DNA of 64,000 nt from an uncultured Erythrobacter sp. (GTDB lineage Bacteria; Pseudomonadota; Alphaproteobacteria; Sphingomonadales; Sphingomonadaceae), in contig CANMTU010000001.1 in assembly GCA_947501005.1 (NCBI GenBank), positions 1,140,501-1,204,500 of the forward strand, written 5' to 3'. Made by a program: the position numbers and the translations under genes. Every line of letters begins with the position of its first letter. Positions within the stretch are counted from its first letter, which is position 1. Below the pieces are notes generated by a model. It saw only the letters and a list, made by a program, of their open reading frames with translations, was not told where the DNA came from and did not search any database. Of this stretch, positions 27,455 through 38,991 are shown piece after piece.

Positions 27455-28260
27455 CGGTGCTGGCGGAACGCCCGGCCCCGTGTGCAACGGCGGACCCGGC
27501 GGTTACGGGGGCCGAGTGGCTGTTCGTCGCCACCTTCGCCAATGGCGGGTCGACCGCGCTGGCCAAATTGCTCGTCAGCGCGCCGTCGGCCGAGTTGTTG
27601 CACGAGCATGGCGAAGCCCAGTGGCTGGTGCCGGGGATGACGGCACAGGGCCAGCCCTACGATCCCGCCACGCCGATCGACTGGGGCGATGTGCGCCGCA
27701 TCTGGCTCGAGGAATTGCGCGGCAAGCGTCGCCCCTGCATCGTGGTGGAGAAGAGCCCGCCGAACCTCGTCCGCATGCGCGAGATGCTGGCGGCTTTCTC
27801 CGACATGCCGACCACGCTGCTGCGCCTCACCCGCGATCCCTATGCTGTGTGTGCGAGTTGGGCCAAGCGCTACACGCCCGATCTGCTGGCCGCCGAATGG
27901 GGCGCGCCCACTGCCGGGCTCGACCCGCACGGCGCCCCGTTTTTCGAGGAACTGGGGCGCATGTATGGCACACGCGCGAGGCTCATGGACGATCTCGGCG
28001 ACGTCACCGATCTTAGTGTATCGTACGAGGAACTGGCCGCCGATCCCGGGGCGGCGCTCGCCCCGCTGATCGGGCGGATGCCGCTGTTCGCCGGGCTCGA
28101 CCCTTCGGCCGAGATCGCGATCAAGGATTACCCGGCGCAGCCTCTGGTCGATATGAACGCCGGGCAGGCCGCCCGGCTCACCGCACGCCAGCGCGATGCG
28201 ATCGCGCGCGGCCTGCAACCCTTTCGCGACGCGGTCGCCGCCATCGGTTACGAGATATGA
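27451..28260 (+). CDS. Sulfotransferase-like family protein between glyQ and glyS
   Basis: About 269 residues. The sequence has the layout of P-loop sulfotransferases: an N-terminal phosphosulphate-loop-like stretch ([17 protein letters not shown]), [10 protein letters not shown], and the 3'-phosphate region [19 protein letters not shown]. The usual PAPS-loop lysine is not obvious (GGSTAL in place of SGTTWL), so activity is uncertain. The ATG at 27451 overlaps the glyQ stop as ATGA; ATG 27442 is an alternative. Its own stop overlaps the glyS start by 4 bases. It is fully embedded in the glyQ-glyS unit and probably co-translated. Confidence 0.78.
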   Translation: MTVLAERPAPCATADPAVTGAEWLFVATFANGGSTALAKLLVSAPSAELLHEHGEAQWLVPGMTAQGQPYDPATPIDWGDVRRIWLEELRGKRRPCIVVEKSPPNLVRMREMLAAFSDMPTTLLRLTRDPYAVCASWAKRYTPDLLAAEWGAPTAGLDPHGAPFFEELGRMYGTRARLMDDLGDVTDLSVSYEELAADPGAALAPLIGRMPLFAGLDPSAEIAIKDYPAQPLVDMNAGQAARLTARQRDAIARGLQPFRDAVAAIGYEI

Positions 28261-30662
28261 TGCCTGATTTCCTCCTCGAATTGCGCTCGGAAGAGATCCC
28301 GGCGCGGATGCAGGCCGGCGCCCGGCGGGAACTGGAAACGCGCTTTCGCGGCGAGATGGACGCCGCCGGAATCGCGGTGGGAGACGTCACCGTCTGGTCG
28401 ACGCCGCGCCGCCTCGCCCTTATCGCGCGCGGCCTGCCCGAAGCGACCGAGGCGGTGCGCGAAGAGGCGAAGGGGCCGCCCGAAGGCGCGCCGGATCAGG
28501 CGGTGGAGGGGTTCTGCCGCAAGAACGGCGTCACCCGCGACCAGCTCGAGGTCCGCGATGTGAAGGGCCGGGCGACTTACTTCGCAGTCATCGAGAAACC
28601 GGGCCGCGCCACCGCCGCCCTGCTGGCCGAGGCGGTTCCCGCCATCGTCCGCGCGTTCAACTGGCCCAAGTCGATGCGCTGGGGCGATGCCTCGGTCAGC
28701 ACCGAAAGCCTGCGCTGGGTGCGTCCGCTGTCCGGCATCGTCGCGCTGCTGGGCGAGGACGTGGTCGAATGCGAGGTGCATGGCGTCACCTCGGGCGCGG
28801 TCACGCTGGGCCACCGGTTCCATCATTCGGGTGACATCACCATCGGTGGGGCCGACGATTACGCGATGAAGCTGCGCGCCGCGCACGTCATCGTCGATCA
28901 CGAGGAGCGGCAGGACCTGATCCGCGCGGGCGCCGCCTCGGTCGCGTCGCAGGCGGGGCTGAACCTAGTCGAGGACGAGGGGCTGGTGATCGAGAATGCC
29001 GGCCTCACCGAATGGCCGATCCCGCTGCTCGGCCGGTTCGACGAGACGTTTCTCGAAGTACCGCCGGAAGTCATCCAGCTGACCGCGCGGGTCAACCAGA
29101 AGTATTTCGTGTGCGAGGACAGCACGGGAAAACTCGCCAACGCCTTCATCTGCACCGCCAATATCGAGGCGGAAGACGGCGGCGGAGCGATCGTCGACGG
29201 CAACCGCAAGGTCCTTGCCGCGCGTCTCTCGGACGCGCGCTTCTTCTGGGAGCAGGATCGCAAGAAGACCTTGCGTGAGCATGCGAACGGGCTCGAGCGG
29301 ATCACCTTCCACGAAAAGCTCGGCACCGTTGCCGACAAGGTGGACCGGGTGGCGAAGCTGGCGCGGTGGCTGGTGGAAGAGGGCATCGTCAAGCCCTCTC
29401 CCGTTCGCCCTGAGCCTGTCGAAGGGCTGCTCTCTACTTCGGGTACAGCGCAGGAAGAGGAAAGCAGTGCTTCGACAGGCTCAGCACGAACGGTTCCTGG
29501 GCTTGCGGATATGGCCGAGCAGGCAGCCCGCCTCGCCAAGGCCGATCTCGTCACCGAGATGGTCGGGGAGTTTCCCGAATTGCAGGGGCTGATGGGCGGC
29601 TATTACGCCCGCGCCGAGGGCTTGCCCGACGAAGTCTCCGACGCCATTCGCGATCATTACAAGCCGGTCGGGCAGGGCGACGAAGTTCCCACCGTGCCTG
29701 TGACGGTGGCGGTGAGTTTGGCGGATAAGCTGGATAGCTTACTCGCGTTCTGGTCGATCGGTGAGAAGCCAACTGGGTCTAAAGATCCCTTCGCATTAAG
29801 ACGCGCTGCCTTGGGGGCCCTTGCAACGATCCTTCAGAACGAGCTTCGATTTGCACTTGGTTCAATCCCTGTGCTCACCCTTAATGAAGCTACAGCGCGT
29901 CAAATCGTGGAAGACTACTACGAGTTTGCAGCAAAAGCTGTTGAGGATGGACGAATGCGTCCGGAATCCGTGAAAGCGATCGATACATCGAACAAAGATG
30001 GGCTGTTGGTAGAAACTGTCCGGCAGTTCTGGGGAGAAGGGCAAGGATACGCTGATCCAATTCGGGCGTTCATCACCGACCGCCTCAAGGTGCAGCAGCG
30101 CGAGGCCGGGGTTCGGCACGATCTGATCGATGCGGTGTTTGCTCTTGGCGGGGAGGACGATCTCGTCCGCCTGCTGGCAAGGGTGAAGGCATTGCAGAAT
30201 TACATCGAGACTGCCGAAGGGGCCGACCTGCTCGCCGCCTACAAGCGGGCCGCGAACATCCTCAAGAAGGAAGACTGGCGCGGCAGCGAGGATCGGGTGG
30301 CCCGTACCGGCGAGGAGGATCCGCTGGCGATCGTGGACGATCCCGATCTCAAGGCGGTGGTCGACGCCAAGCTGACGGAGCGCAAGGAACGCGCGATGGA
30401 CTATACGCCCGAACCGGCCGAACAGGCGTTGATGGACGCGCTGGACCAGGCCGAGCCGCGCGCCCGGGCCGCCATCGCGGACGAGGATTTCGAAGGCGCG
30501 ATGGGGGCGCTGGCCACCCTGCGCAAACCCATCGACGATTTCTTTACCGACGTAACCGTAAACGCCGACGAGGAAAACAAGCGCAGTCATCGGCTCGACC
30601 TGCTTGCACGTTTCCGTGCTGCAGTGCACAACGTCGCCGATTTCTCGCGGGTCGAGGGCTGA
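28257..30662 (+). CDS. glyS: Glycyl-tRNA synthetase, beta subunit (mosaic, with in-frame repeat insertion)
   Basis: An 801-residue beta subunit, longer than the roughly 690 of E. coli. The N-terminus (DFLLELRSEEIPARM) and core (FHEKLGTVADKVDRV; VSLADKLDSLLAFW; GSKDPFALRRAALG; RHDLIDAVFALGG) are standard. Two oddities: an in-frame palindromic repeat at 29401-29493 adds about 35 Ser/Pro/Glu-rich residues before the helix LADMAEQAARLAKADLV, and a low-G+C stretch (roughly 29720-30075) has codon use unlike the rest. The gene is nonetheless open throughout and should be functional. Start ATG 28257 overlaps the upstream stop. Confidence 0.96.
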   Translation: MMPDFLLELRSEEIPARMQAGARRELETRFRGEMDAAGIAVGDVTVWSTPRRLALIARGLPEATEAVREEAKGPPEGAPDQAVEGFCRKNGVTRDQLEVRDVKGRATYFAVIEKPGRATAALLAEAVPAIVRAFNWPKSMRWGDASVSTESLRWVRPLSGIVALLGEDVVECEVHGVTSGAVTLGHRFHHSGDITIGGADDYAMKLRAAHVIVDHEERQDLIRAGAASVASQAGLNLVEDEGLVIENAGLTEWPIPLLGRFDETFLEVPPEVIQLTARVNQKYFVCEDSTGKLANAFICTANIEAEDGGGAIVDGNRKVLAARLSDARFFWEQDRKKTLREHANGLERITFHEKLGTVADKVDRVAKLARWLVEEGIVKPSPVRPEPVEGLLSTSGTAQEEESSASTGSARTVPGLADMAEQAARLAKADLVTEMVGEFPELQGLMGGYYARAEGLPDEVSDAIRDHYKPVGQGDEVPTVPVTVAVSLADKLDSLLAFWSIGEKPTGSKDPFALRRAALGALATILQNELRFALGSIPVLTLNEATARQIVEDYYEFAAKAVEDGRMRPESVKAIDTSNKDGLLVETVRQFWGEGQGYADPIRAFITDRLKVQQREAGVRHDLIDAVFALGGEDDLVRLLARVKALQNYIETAEGADLLAAYKRAANILKKEDWRGSEDRVARTGEEDPLAIVDDPDLKAVVDAKLTERKERAMDYTPEPAEQALMDALDQAEPRARAAIADEDFEGAMGALATLRKPIDDFFTDVTVNADEENKRSHRLDLLARFRAAVHNVADFSRVEG
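29401..29493. repeat. Palindromic REP-like element inserted within glyS
   Basis: The left arm (29401-29426, core GAGCCTGTCGAAGGG) and right arm (29468-29493, core CTTCGACAGGCTCAG) are near-perfect reverse complements around a spacer of about 41 bases. From memory, this sequence type recurs in sphingomonad genomes, usually between genes. It reads as PVRPEPVEGL...ASTGSARTVP in the glyS frame and keeps that frame open. Confidence 0.85.
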
Positions 30663-30710
30663 CGGAAGGCCTCGCATCCAACGCACATTGACAGATAATC
30701 AAGGATCAGC

Positions 30711-33370
<2,660 letters not shown>

Positions 33371-33374
<4 letters not shown>

Positions 33375-34129
33375 TCCTTCCAGCCGGTCAGGGTCAGGAT
33401 CTCGAACGTCTCGATGACCTGACCCTCATGGTCCGCATCCTGCAGGAAAGCGGCGGCGGCGCGGCGGGCGGCGGTCCTGTCCAAGGGCGGGGCGTTGTCG
33501 CGCAGCACGTTGCCGAGCCCCTGGTCGCGCAGATCCCCCACCAGCCGCCCCAGCGAACGGTAAGCGACGTCGATGGCATGGCTGTCCACGACCTGGCGGC
33601 GAAAGCCGGCGCGCTGCATCAGGGCGCTCGCCGATTGCGTGTCGATCAGGGGATGCAGGCGCGCGGCGGTCCGCTCCGGCTCGGCGGCAATCATGGCGCG
33701 GCGCAAATGCGCCAGCGACCCCGCGCCGATCACGCTGGCGAGGAAGATTCCCCCGGTCCTCAGCCCGCCGCGCGCATGGAGGAGCGCGCCGGGCAGATCG
33801 TTGACCTGCGCGATTGAGGCAAGCGACACGACGAGATCGTAGGGACCGCCCGGCAACGGCGCCTCCTCGTCGAGCGAGCGGACATCCGCTTCGCTGACCG
33901 AGGCGCCGGGGACGCGCAACGCTTCGCCAAGCCGGCCCGTCAGATCGCCGATCACGAGAGCGCTTGCGGGTTCGAATCGCATGAAGGCCAGCCGGTCGAG
34001 CACGTCTTCAACCATCTCGTCCAGCACGAAGCGGGCGGCATCCTCAGCCGCCTGGCGCCGCAATGCGCGGTCGAACGCGGCGATCCGGCGGGGGCGGGAG
34101 AAGATCTGGGGCGGGGTGGTTCGAGACAT
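33371..34129 (-). CDS. BioC/NDUFAF5-like SAM-dependent methyltransferase
   Basis: A 252-residue Rossmann-fold methyltransferase. A degenerate SAM-binding stretch (ALVIGDLTGRLGEAL) and acidic motif (VSEADVRSL) are followed by PYDLVVSLASIAQVNDLPGALLHARGGL. The family (mitochondrial NDUFAF5 and bacterial relatives) modifies respiratory proteins or the biotin precursor. It is convergent with ppdK and divergent from comF (57 bases). The GxGxG loop is weak, so it may have reduced or altered activity. Confidence 0.8.
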
Positions 34130-34186
34130 GGCGGTTCGTCCTGCCGCGCTTGCACCGGCGCATCAAGTTGCGCATGACATTTCGCG

Positions 34187-34945
34187 ATGACGAGCGGCAC
34201 AATTCATTCGGTCGTCCGGGACCTGCGCGATGGCGTCGCCCCGGTCCTCGATTTCGTCTATCCGCCGCGCTGCCCTGTATGCGGCGCGGCCACGCTGGAT
34301 CAGGGCGGGCTGTGCGCGCAATGCTGGGGCGGTCTGGAAATCCCCGGCGAGCCGGCATGCGCGCGCTGCCAGGCACCGCTATCGGGCGCAGAGGGCGGGG
34401 CGGACTGCCAGACTTGTTGCCAGACCCCGCCGTTGCATGACGGGATCGCGGCGGCCACCATCTACAACGACATATCGCGGCAATTGGTCCTGGCGCTGAA
34501 GCATGGTCGGCGCATGGCTCTGGCAAAGGTCATGGCGCGGTTGATCGGCGCGCGCTTGCCTGTCGATGCCGATATGCCCCTGCTGATCCCTGTCCCGCTG
34601 CATCGCTGGCGAATCTGGAAGCGTGGCTTCAACCAGGCGGCGCTGATCGCCACCGAGCTTGCGCGGGCCGGGAAGGGCGAGGTGCTGGTCGACGGGTTGG
34701 AGCGCGTCCGCCAGACGCCGAGCCTCGGCGGAATGGGTGCGGCCGAGCGCGATGCGACGCTGTCGGGCGCCATTCGCATCGGCAGGCGGAACCGGGCGCG
34801 CATCGCGGGCCGGGCGGTGGTGCTGGTCGACGACGTTCTCACCAGCGGCGCGACGAGCCGCGAATGCGTGCGGGTGCTGAAGGAAGGGGGCGCCGGGCCG
34901 GTTCGCATCGCCTGCTTCGCGCGGGTGCTGGGCGGGCGGGATTGA
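34187..34945 (+). CDS. ComF family protein (phosphoribosyltransferase fold)
   Basis: A 252-residue protein with an N-terminal zinc-finger pair (CPVCGA ... CAQCW; CARCQAP ... CQTCCQ) and a type I phosphoribosyltransferase domain (LIPVPLHRWRIWKRGFNQ; VVLVDDVLTSGAT). ComF proteins act in DNA uptake, possibly at replication restart or nucleotide recycling. No other competence gene is nearby. Length is typical. Confidence 0.92.
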   Translation: MTSGTIHSVVRDLRDGVAPVLDFVYPPRCPVCGAATLDQGGLCAQCWGGLEIPGEPACARCQAPLSGAEGGADCQTCCQTPPLHDGIAAATIYNDISRQLVLALKHGRRMALAKVMARLIGARLPVDADMPLLIPVPLHRWRIWKRGFNQAALIATELARAGKGEVLVDGLERVRQTPSLGGMGAAERDATLSGAIRIGRRNRARIAGRAVVLVDDVLTSGATSRECVRVLKEGGAGPVRIACFARVLGGRD

Positions 34946-35277
34946 GGCGGACAGCGAAACGCCCGGGTCCGATCGGAACCCGGGCGCCGCGTGACGATAA
35001 TTTGTACGAACCGGCGTGCTTGTCCCCCCGGAAAGCCTGCCGCCTCAAACCTCATCATATACCGGGCGCGATTGCCGTATTATCGGGCCGCGTCCACGGT
35101 GTTTCCCTGAACCTTGGCGGTGTGGCCGCCTTCGGATCCGCGGGTCCGCTTACCCGCAGGACGATGTATTGCGTATTCGTGGCGCATCGAAAACAGTGTA
35201 TGGTTCAAAAGGTGCTTTTTGATGGAATATAGTGTCGAACATGCAACAAAATGTCACAGTGATGGAAAGGCAAGCTA
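34946..35277. other. Intergenic region between comF and hisI
   Basis: A 332-base gap with no supported gene. It holds a GC-rich hairpin just after comF, a second small inverted repeat (GCGGGT...ACCCGC near 35140-35160) and an A+T-richer stretch before hisI (about 35180-35275) that must contain the hisI promoter. A weak candidate is TTCAAA (35204-35209) with TATAGT (35228-35233), spaced 18 bases. Confidence 0.6.
34960..34986 (+). terminator. Hairpin after comF, probable terminator
   Basis: The inverted repeat CGCCCGGGT...ACCCGGGCG lies 15 bases after the comF stop. No clear T-run follows, so it may be an attenuated or Rho-aided end. Confidence 0.5.
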
Positions 35278-35652
35278 TTGACCTCGCAGACGGATGACAT
35301 CGAACAGGGGATCCGGTTTCAGCCCAAGTTCGACGGGAAGGGACTGCTGAGCGCTACCGTCGTCCATTCGGAGACGAATGCCGTATTGATGGTCGCCTTC
35401 ATGGATGCCGAAGCTCTTGCGGCGACGCGCGCGACGAAGCTGGCCCATTTCCATTCCCGTTCCCGGGGGACCTTGTGGCAGAAAGGCGAAAGCTCGGGAA
35501 ACGTGCTGCATGTCGAGGAAATCCTGGTCGATTGCGATCAGGATGCACTGGTCCTGAAATGCCGACCCGCCGGGCCAACTTGCCACACCGGGGCGAACAG
35601 CTGCTTCTACCGGTTGCTGGAGGACGACACTCTCCGACACGTCAAGACTTGA
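35278..35652 (+). CDS. hisI: Phosphoribosyl-AMP cyclohydrolase (histidine biosynthesis)
   Basis: A 124-residue metalloenzyme that opens the ring of phosphoribosyl-AMP in the third step of histidine synthesis. Seen: FHSRSRGTLWQKGESSGN, the metal-binding DCDQDA, and CHTGANSCFY. Only the cyclohydrolase domain is present, with no HisE fusion. The start is TTG with GGAAAGG 8 bases upstream; no ATG fits. Other his genes are not adjacent. Its stop codon overlaps the -35 box of the next gene. Confidence 0.94.
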   Translation: MTSQTDDIEQGIRFQPKFDGKGLLSATVVHSETNAVLMVAFMDAEALAATRATKLAHFHSRSRGTLWQKGESSGNVLHVEEILVDCDQDALVLKCRPAGPTCHTGANSCFYRLLEDDTLRHVKT

Positions 35653-35678
35653 CGCTTACGTAAACGGCGGTGTAGATT
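35649..35678 (+). promoter_or_regulatory. Promoter of the MerR gene with embedded operator ACGCTTACGTAAA
   Basis: TTGACG (35649-35654) and TAGATT (35673-35678) are 18 bases apart. The 13-base motif ACGCTTACGTAAA (35652-35664) fills the left part of the spacer, where MerR-type regulators bind. The same motif sits before the moxR-like gene at 48701-48713. The -10 box ends 6 bases before the ATG, so the transcript is probably leaderless. Confidence 0.6.
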
Positions 35679-35684
35679 GGCGGA

Positions 35685-36170
35685 ATGAACGCTTACACCA
35701 AGGGGCGCAGCCTCGATACCTTGCCGGACCGCGCGGCCCCGGCCGGGCGGGCGGAGGACAAGGCGCATCAGGGCGCCCATCTCGACCGTCCCGATGCCCT
35801 CGATCGGCAGCAATTCTCGATCTCCGATCTGACGAGCGAGTTCGACTGCACCGCCCGCGCCCTGCGCTTTTACGAAGACGAGGGGCTGATCGCGCCGGCG
35901 CGCGTCGGGCTTACGCGGATCTATTCCAAACGCGACCGGGCGCGGCTCGCCTGGATCATGCGGGCCAAGAATGTCGGCTTTTCGCTGACCGAGATCCGCG
36001 AGATGATCGACCTCTACGATCTCGATGACGGGCGGGTCGAACAGCGCCGCGTCACGATCGAGAAATGCCGCAACCATGTCGCCAAGCTGATCAGCCAGCG
36101 TGACGATATCGACAGCTCGATCCAGGAATTGACCGAATTCATCTCGCTCGTCGAAGACCGACTCGACTGA
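35685..36170 (+). CDS. MerR family transcriptional regulator (LiuR-like)
   Basis: A 161-residue regulator with a long N-terminal tail (about 45 residues), a winged helix-turn-helix (ISDLTSEFDCTARALRFYEDEGLI; VGLTRIYSKRDRARL) and a C-terminal dimerisation coiled coil (RRVTIEKCRNHVAKLISQRDDID). There is no metal-binding cysteine pair. It resembles the MerR group (LiuR type) that controls branched-chain and fatty acyl-CoA degradation. It lies 27 bases before an acyl-CoA dehydrogenase gene, which fits. Autoregulation through the embedded operator is inferred. Confidence 0.9.
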   Translation: MNAYTKGRSLDTLPDRAAPAGRAEDKAHQGAHLDRPDALDRQQFSISDLTSEFDCTARALRFYEDEGLIAPARVGLTRIYSKRDRARLAWIMRAKNVGFSLTEIREMIDLYDLDDGRVEQRRVTIEKCRNHVAKLISQRDDIDSSIQELTEFISLVEDRLD

Positions 36171-36197
36171 GCGACCGACCTTCTGAAGGACTAGTAA

Positions 36198-38003
36198 ATG
36201 CCGACTTATACCGCTCCTGCGCGCGATGCGCGGTTCATCATCAACGAAATGCTCGATCTGGCGAGCTACGGCAATCTGCCCGGCTTCGAAATGGCGACGC
36301 CCGACGTGGTCGACGCCGTGATCACCGAAGGTGGCAAATTCTCCGCCGAGGTTCTGGCTCCGCTGAATCGCATCGGCGACGAGGAAGGCTGCACCCGGCA
36401 TGAAGACGGTTCGGTCACCACGCCGACCGGCTTCAAGGACGCGTTCGACCAGTTCCGCGAGGCGGGCTGGGGCACCGTGTCGCAACCGGAGGAATTCGGC
36501 GGGCAGGGCATGCCGCATGTGCTGGGCTTCGCGCTCGAGGAATTCATCTCCAGCGCCAATCAGGCGTTCGGCATGTATCCCGGCCTCACCAATGGGGCGG
36601 TATCGGCGCTGATCGCGCAAGGTTCGCAGGAGCAGAAGGAGAAGTACCTTCCGAAGATGATCTCCAACGAATGGACCGGGACCATGAACCTGACGGAGCC
36701 GCATTGCGGCACCGATCTCGGCATGATCCGGACCAAGGCGGTGCCGAACGAAGACGGCTCCTATGCGCTGACCGGGACCAAGATCTTCATCTCCGCCGGC
36801 GAGCACGACATGGCGGACAACATCATCCACCTCGTGCTGGCGAAGACGCCCGGTGCGCCGGACAGCACCAAGGGTATCTCGCTGTTCGTGGTGCCCAAGT
36901 TCATCGTGGAGGATGACGGCTCGCTCGGCGCGCGCAACGGCGTCACCTGCGGCTCGATCGAACACAAGATGGGCATTCACGGCAATTCGACCTGTGTCCT
37001 CAACTACGATGGCGCCAAGGGCTGGATGGTCGGCGAGGAGAACAAGGGCCTCAAAGCCATGTTCATCATGATGAATGCCGCCCGCCTCGGCGTCGGCATC
37101 CAGGGTTTGAGCCAGGCCGAAGTCGCTTACCAGAACGGCGTGAACTACGCCCTCGACCGGCGGCAGGGCCGGGCGCTGACCGGCCCGGCGGAACCGGAGG
37201 CACAGGCCGATCCGATCTTCGTCCACCCGGACGTGCGCCGGATGCTGATGGACGCCAAGGCCTTCACCGAAGGCATGCGCGCCTTCTGCCTGTGGGGCGC
37301 CCTGCTGGTCGATCTCACGCACAAGGCCCAAACCGAGGAAGAGCGGGCCGAGGCCGACGCGCTGATCGGGCTGATGACGCCAGTGATCAAGGGCTACGGC
37401 ACCGACAAGGGCTACGAGATCGCGACCAACATGCAGCAGGTCTATGGCGGGCACGGCTATATCGAGGAATGGGGCATGAGCCAGTTCGTCCGCGACGCCC
37501 GGATCGCGCAGATCTACGAAGGCACGAACGGTGTGCAGGCGATGGATCTGTGCGGCCGCAAGCTCGCCCAGAACGGCGGCGCGGCGATCCAGGCTTTCTT
37601 CAAGCTGATCGGTGAGGACATCGCCGCGGCGAAGGATATCGACGGGTTGGCCGAGATGGCAGAACAGCTCGAAAAAGCCGTCAGCCAGCAGCAGGCGGCG
37701 ACGATGTGGTTCATGCAGAACGCGATGCAGAACCCCAATCACCTCGGCGCGGGCGCGCATCACTACATGCACATCATGGGTATCGTGACGCTCGGCCTGA
37801 TGTGGCTGCGCATGGCGAAAACCGCGACAAAGCAGCTGGCGACAAGCGGCGAAGACAAGGCGTTCTACGAAGCGAAGCTCGCCACCGCGCGCTACTATAT
37901 GGACCGCTATCTGCCCGATGCCGGCGCATTACGGCGCAAGATCGAGAGCGGGAGCGACAGCCTCATGGCCTTGGGCGAAGAGGCGTTCGCAACCGCCGCC
38001 TGA
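36198..38003 (+). CDS. Acyl-CoA dehydrogenase with C-terminal extension
   Basis: A 601-residue FAD-dependent beta-oxidation enzyme of the long (about 600 residue) subgroup, with an N-terminal cap and a C-terminal extra domain. Seen: WTGTMNLTEPHCGTDLG (flavin/substrate region), QQVYGGHGYIEEWG and IYEGTNGVQAMDL with the usual catalytic Glu. It may act on medium or long acyl-CoAs. It is co-transcribed with the MerR regulator, and GAAGGA lies 8 bases before the ATG. A shared terminator follows. Confidence 0.95.
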   Translation: MPTYTAPARDARFIINEMLDLASYGNLPGFEMATPDVVDAVITEGGKFSAEVLAPLNRIGDEEGCTRHEDGSVTTPTGFKDAFDQFREAGWGTVSQPEEFGGQGMPHVLGFALEEFISSANQAFGMYPGLTNGAVSALIAQGSQEQKEKYLPKMISNEWTGTMNLTEPHCGTDLGMIRTKAVPNEDGSYALTGTKIFISAGEHDMADNIIHLVLAKTPGAPDSTKGISLFVVPKFIVEDDGSLGARNGVTCGSIEHKMGIHGNSTCVLNYDGAKGWMVGEENKGLKAMFIMMNAARLGVGIQGLSQAEVAYQNGVNYALDRRQGRALTGPAEPEAQADPIFVHPDVRRMLMDAKAFTEGMRAFCLWGALLVDLTHKAQTEEERAEADALIGLMTPVIKGYGTDKGYEIATNMQQVYGGHGYIEEWGMSQFVRDARIAQIYEGTNGVQAMDLCGRKLAQNGGAAIQAFFKLIGEDIAAAKDIDGLAEMAEQLEKAVSQQQAATMWFMQNAMQNPNHLGAGAHHYMHIMGIVTLGLMWLRMAKTATKQLATSGEDKAFYEAKLATARYYMDRYLPDAGALRRKIESGSDSLMALGEEAFATAA

Positions 38004-38020
38004 TTGGTTGACCCCAGAAA

Positions 38021-38053
38021 AAAGGCCCGTCGGAGCGATCCGGCGGGCCTTTT
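38021..38053. terminator. Bidirectional Rho-independent terminator
   Basis: The inverted repeat AAAGGCCCGTCGGA...TCCGGCGGGCCTTT is flanked by A-rich and T-rich runs. It ends both the acyl-CoA dehydrogenase transcript (+) and the MFS-cysK transcript (-). Confidence 0.93.
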
Positions 38054-38070
38054 GCATCTGCGGCGTTCGA

Positions 38071-38991
38071 TCAGTTCTCCGGCAGGAAGTCCGGCACGGA
38101 GAGATACCGCTCGCCGGTGTCGTAGTTGAAGCCCAGGATGCGACTGCCGCTGTCGAGCTCGGGCAGTTTCTGCTTGATCGCGGCCAGGGTCGCGCCGCTG
38201 GAAATGCCGACCAGCAGGCCTTCCTTCGCCGCCGACTGACGGGCCATTTCCTTGGCGTCCTCGGGATCGACCTGGATTGCGCCGTCGATCGACTGGGTGT
38301 GCAGATTGTCCGGAATGAAGCCGGCGCCGATGCCCTGAATGGGGTGCGGGCCGGGCTGGCCACCACTGATGACGGGCGAGCCCTTGGGCTCCACCGCGAA
38401 GGCCTTCATCTCGGGCCAGGTCTTGCGCAATTCCTCAGCGCAGCCGGTGATGTGGCCGCCAGTGCCGACGCCGGTAATGATCGCGTCGATCGGCGCATCG
38501 CGAAAATCGTCGAGGATTTCCTTCGCCGTCGTGCGGACATGGACCTTCCAGTTGGAATGGTTGTCGAACTGGCTGGGGATCCATGCGCCTTCGGTCTGGC
38601 CGGCCAGTTCCTGCGCACGTTCGATCGCGCCCTTCATTCCGCCCTCCTTCGGCGTGAGATCGAAAGTCGCCCCGTAGGCCAGCATCAGGCGGCGGCGCTC
38701 CATGCTCATGCTTTCGGGCATGACCAACACGAGCTTGTAGCCTTTGACAGCGGCGACCATGGCAAGGCCGATGCCGGTATTGCCGCTCGTCGGCTCGATG
38801 ATCGTGCCGCCGGGTTTCAGCGTGCCGTCCTTCTCCGCATCCTCGACCATGGCGAGAGCGATCCGGTCCTTGATCGAACCGCCGGGATTGGATCGTTCCG
38901 ACTTAACCCACACCTCGTGATCGGGAAACAGGCGGGAGAGACGGATGTGCGGGGTGCCGCCGATGGTGGCGAGAACGGAATCGGCTTTCAT
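38071..38991 (-). CDS. cysK: Cysteine synthase A
   Basis: A 306-residue PLP enzyme that makes cysteine from O-acetylserine and sulphide. Seen: the Schiff-base lysine in [11 protein letters not shown] (about residue 42), the substrate loop [10 protein letters not shown] and the phosphate loop [11 protein letters not shown]. It ends PDFLPEN. The start overlaps the preceding MFS gene by 4 bases (ATGA). Confidence 0.96.
   Translation of the reverse strand: MKADSVLATIGGTPHIRLSRLFPDHEVWVKSERSNPGGSIKDRIALAMVEDAEKDGTLKPGGTIIEPTSGNTGIGLAMVAAVKGYKLVLVMPESMSMERRRLMLAYGATFDLTPKEGGMKGAIERAQELAGQTEGAWIPSQFDNHSNWKVHVRTTAKEILDDFRDAPIDAIITGVGTGGHITGCAEELRKTWPEMKAFAVEPKGSPVISGGQPGPHPIQGIGAGFIPDNLHTQSIDGAIQVDPEDAKEMARQSAAKEGLLVGISSGATLAAIKQKLPELDSGSRILGFNYDTGERYLSVPDFLPEN

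Noticed and set aside
30689-30694. TTGACA before ppdK as a -35 box
   Set aside because: A -10 at normal spacing would fall inside the coding region, so it cannot drive ppdK from this start codon.
35607-37772. A 721-codon minus-strand open frame opposite the MerR and acyl-CoA dehydrogenase genes
   Set aside because: It covers two recognised genes and their promoter; no domain.
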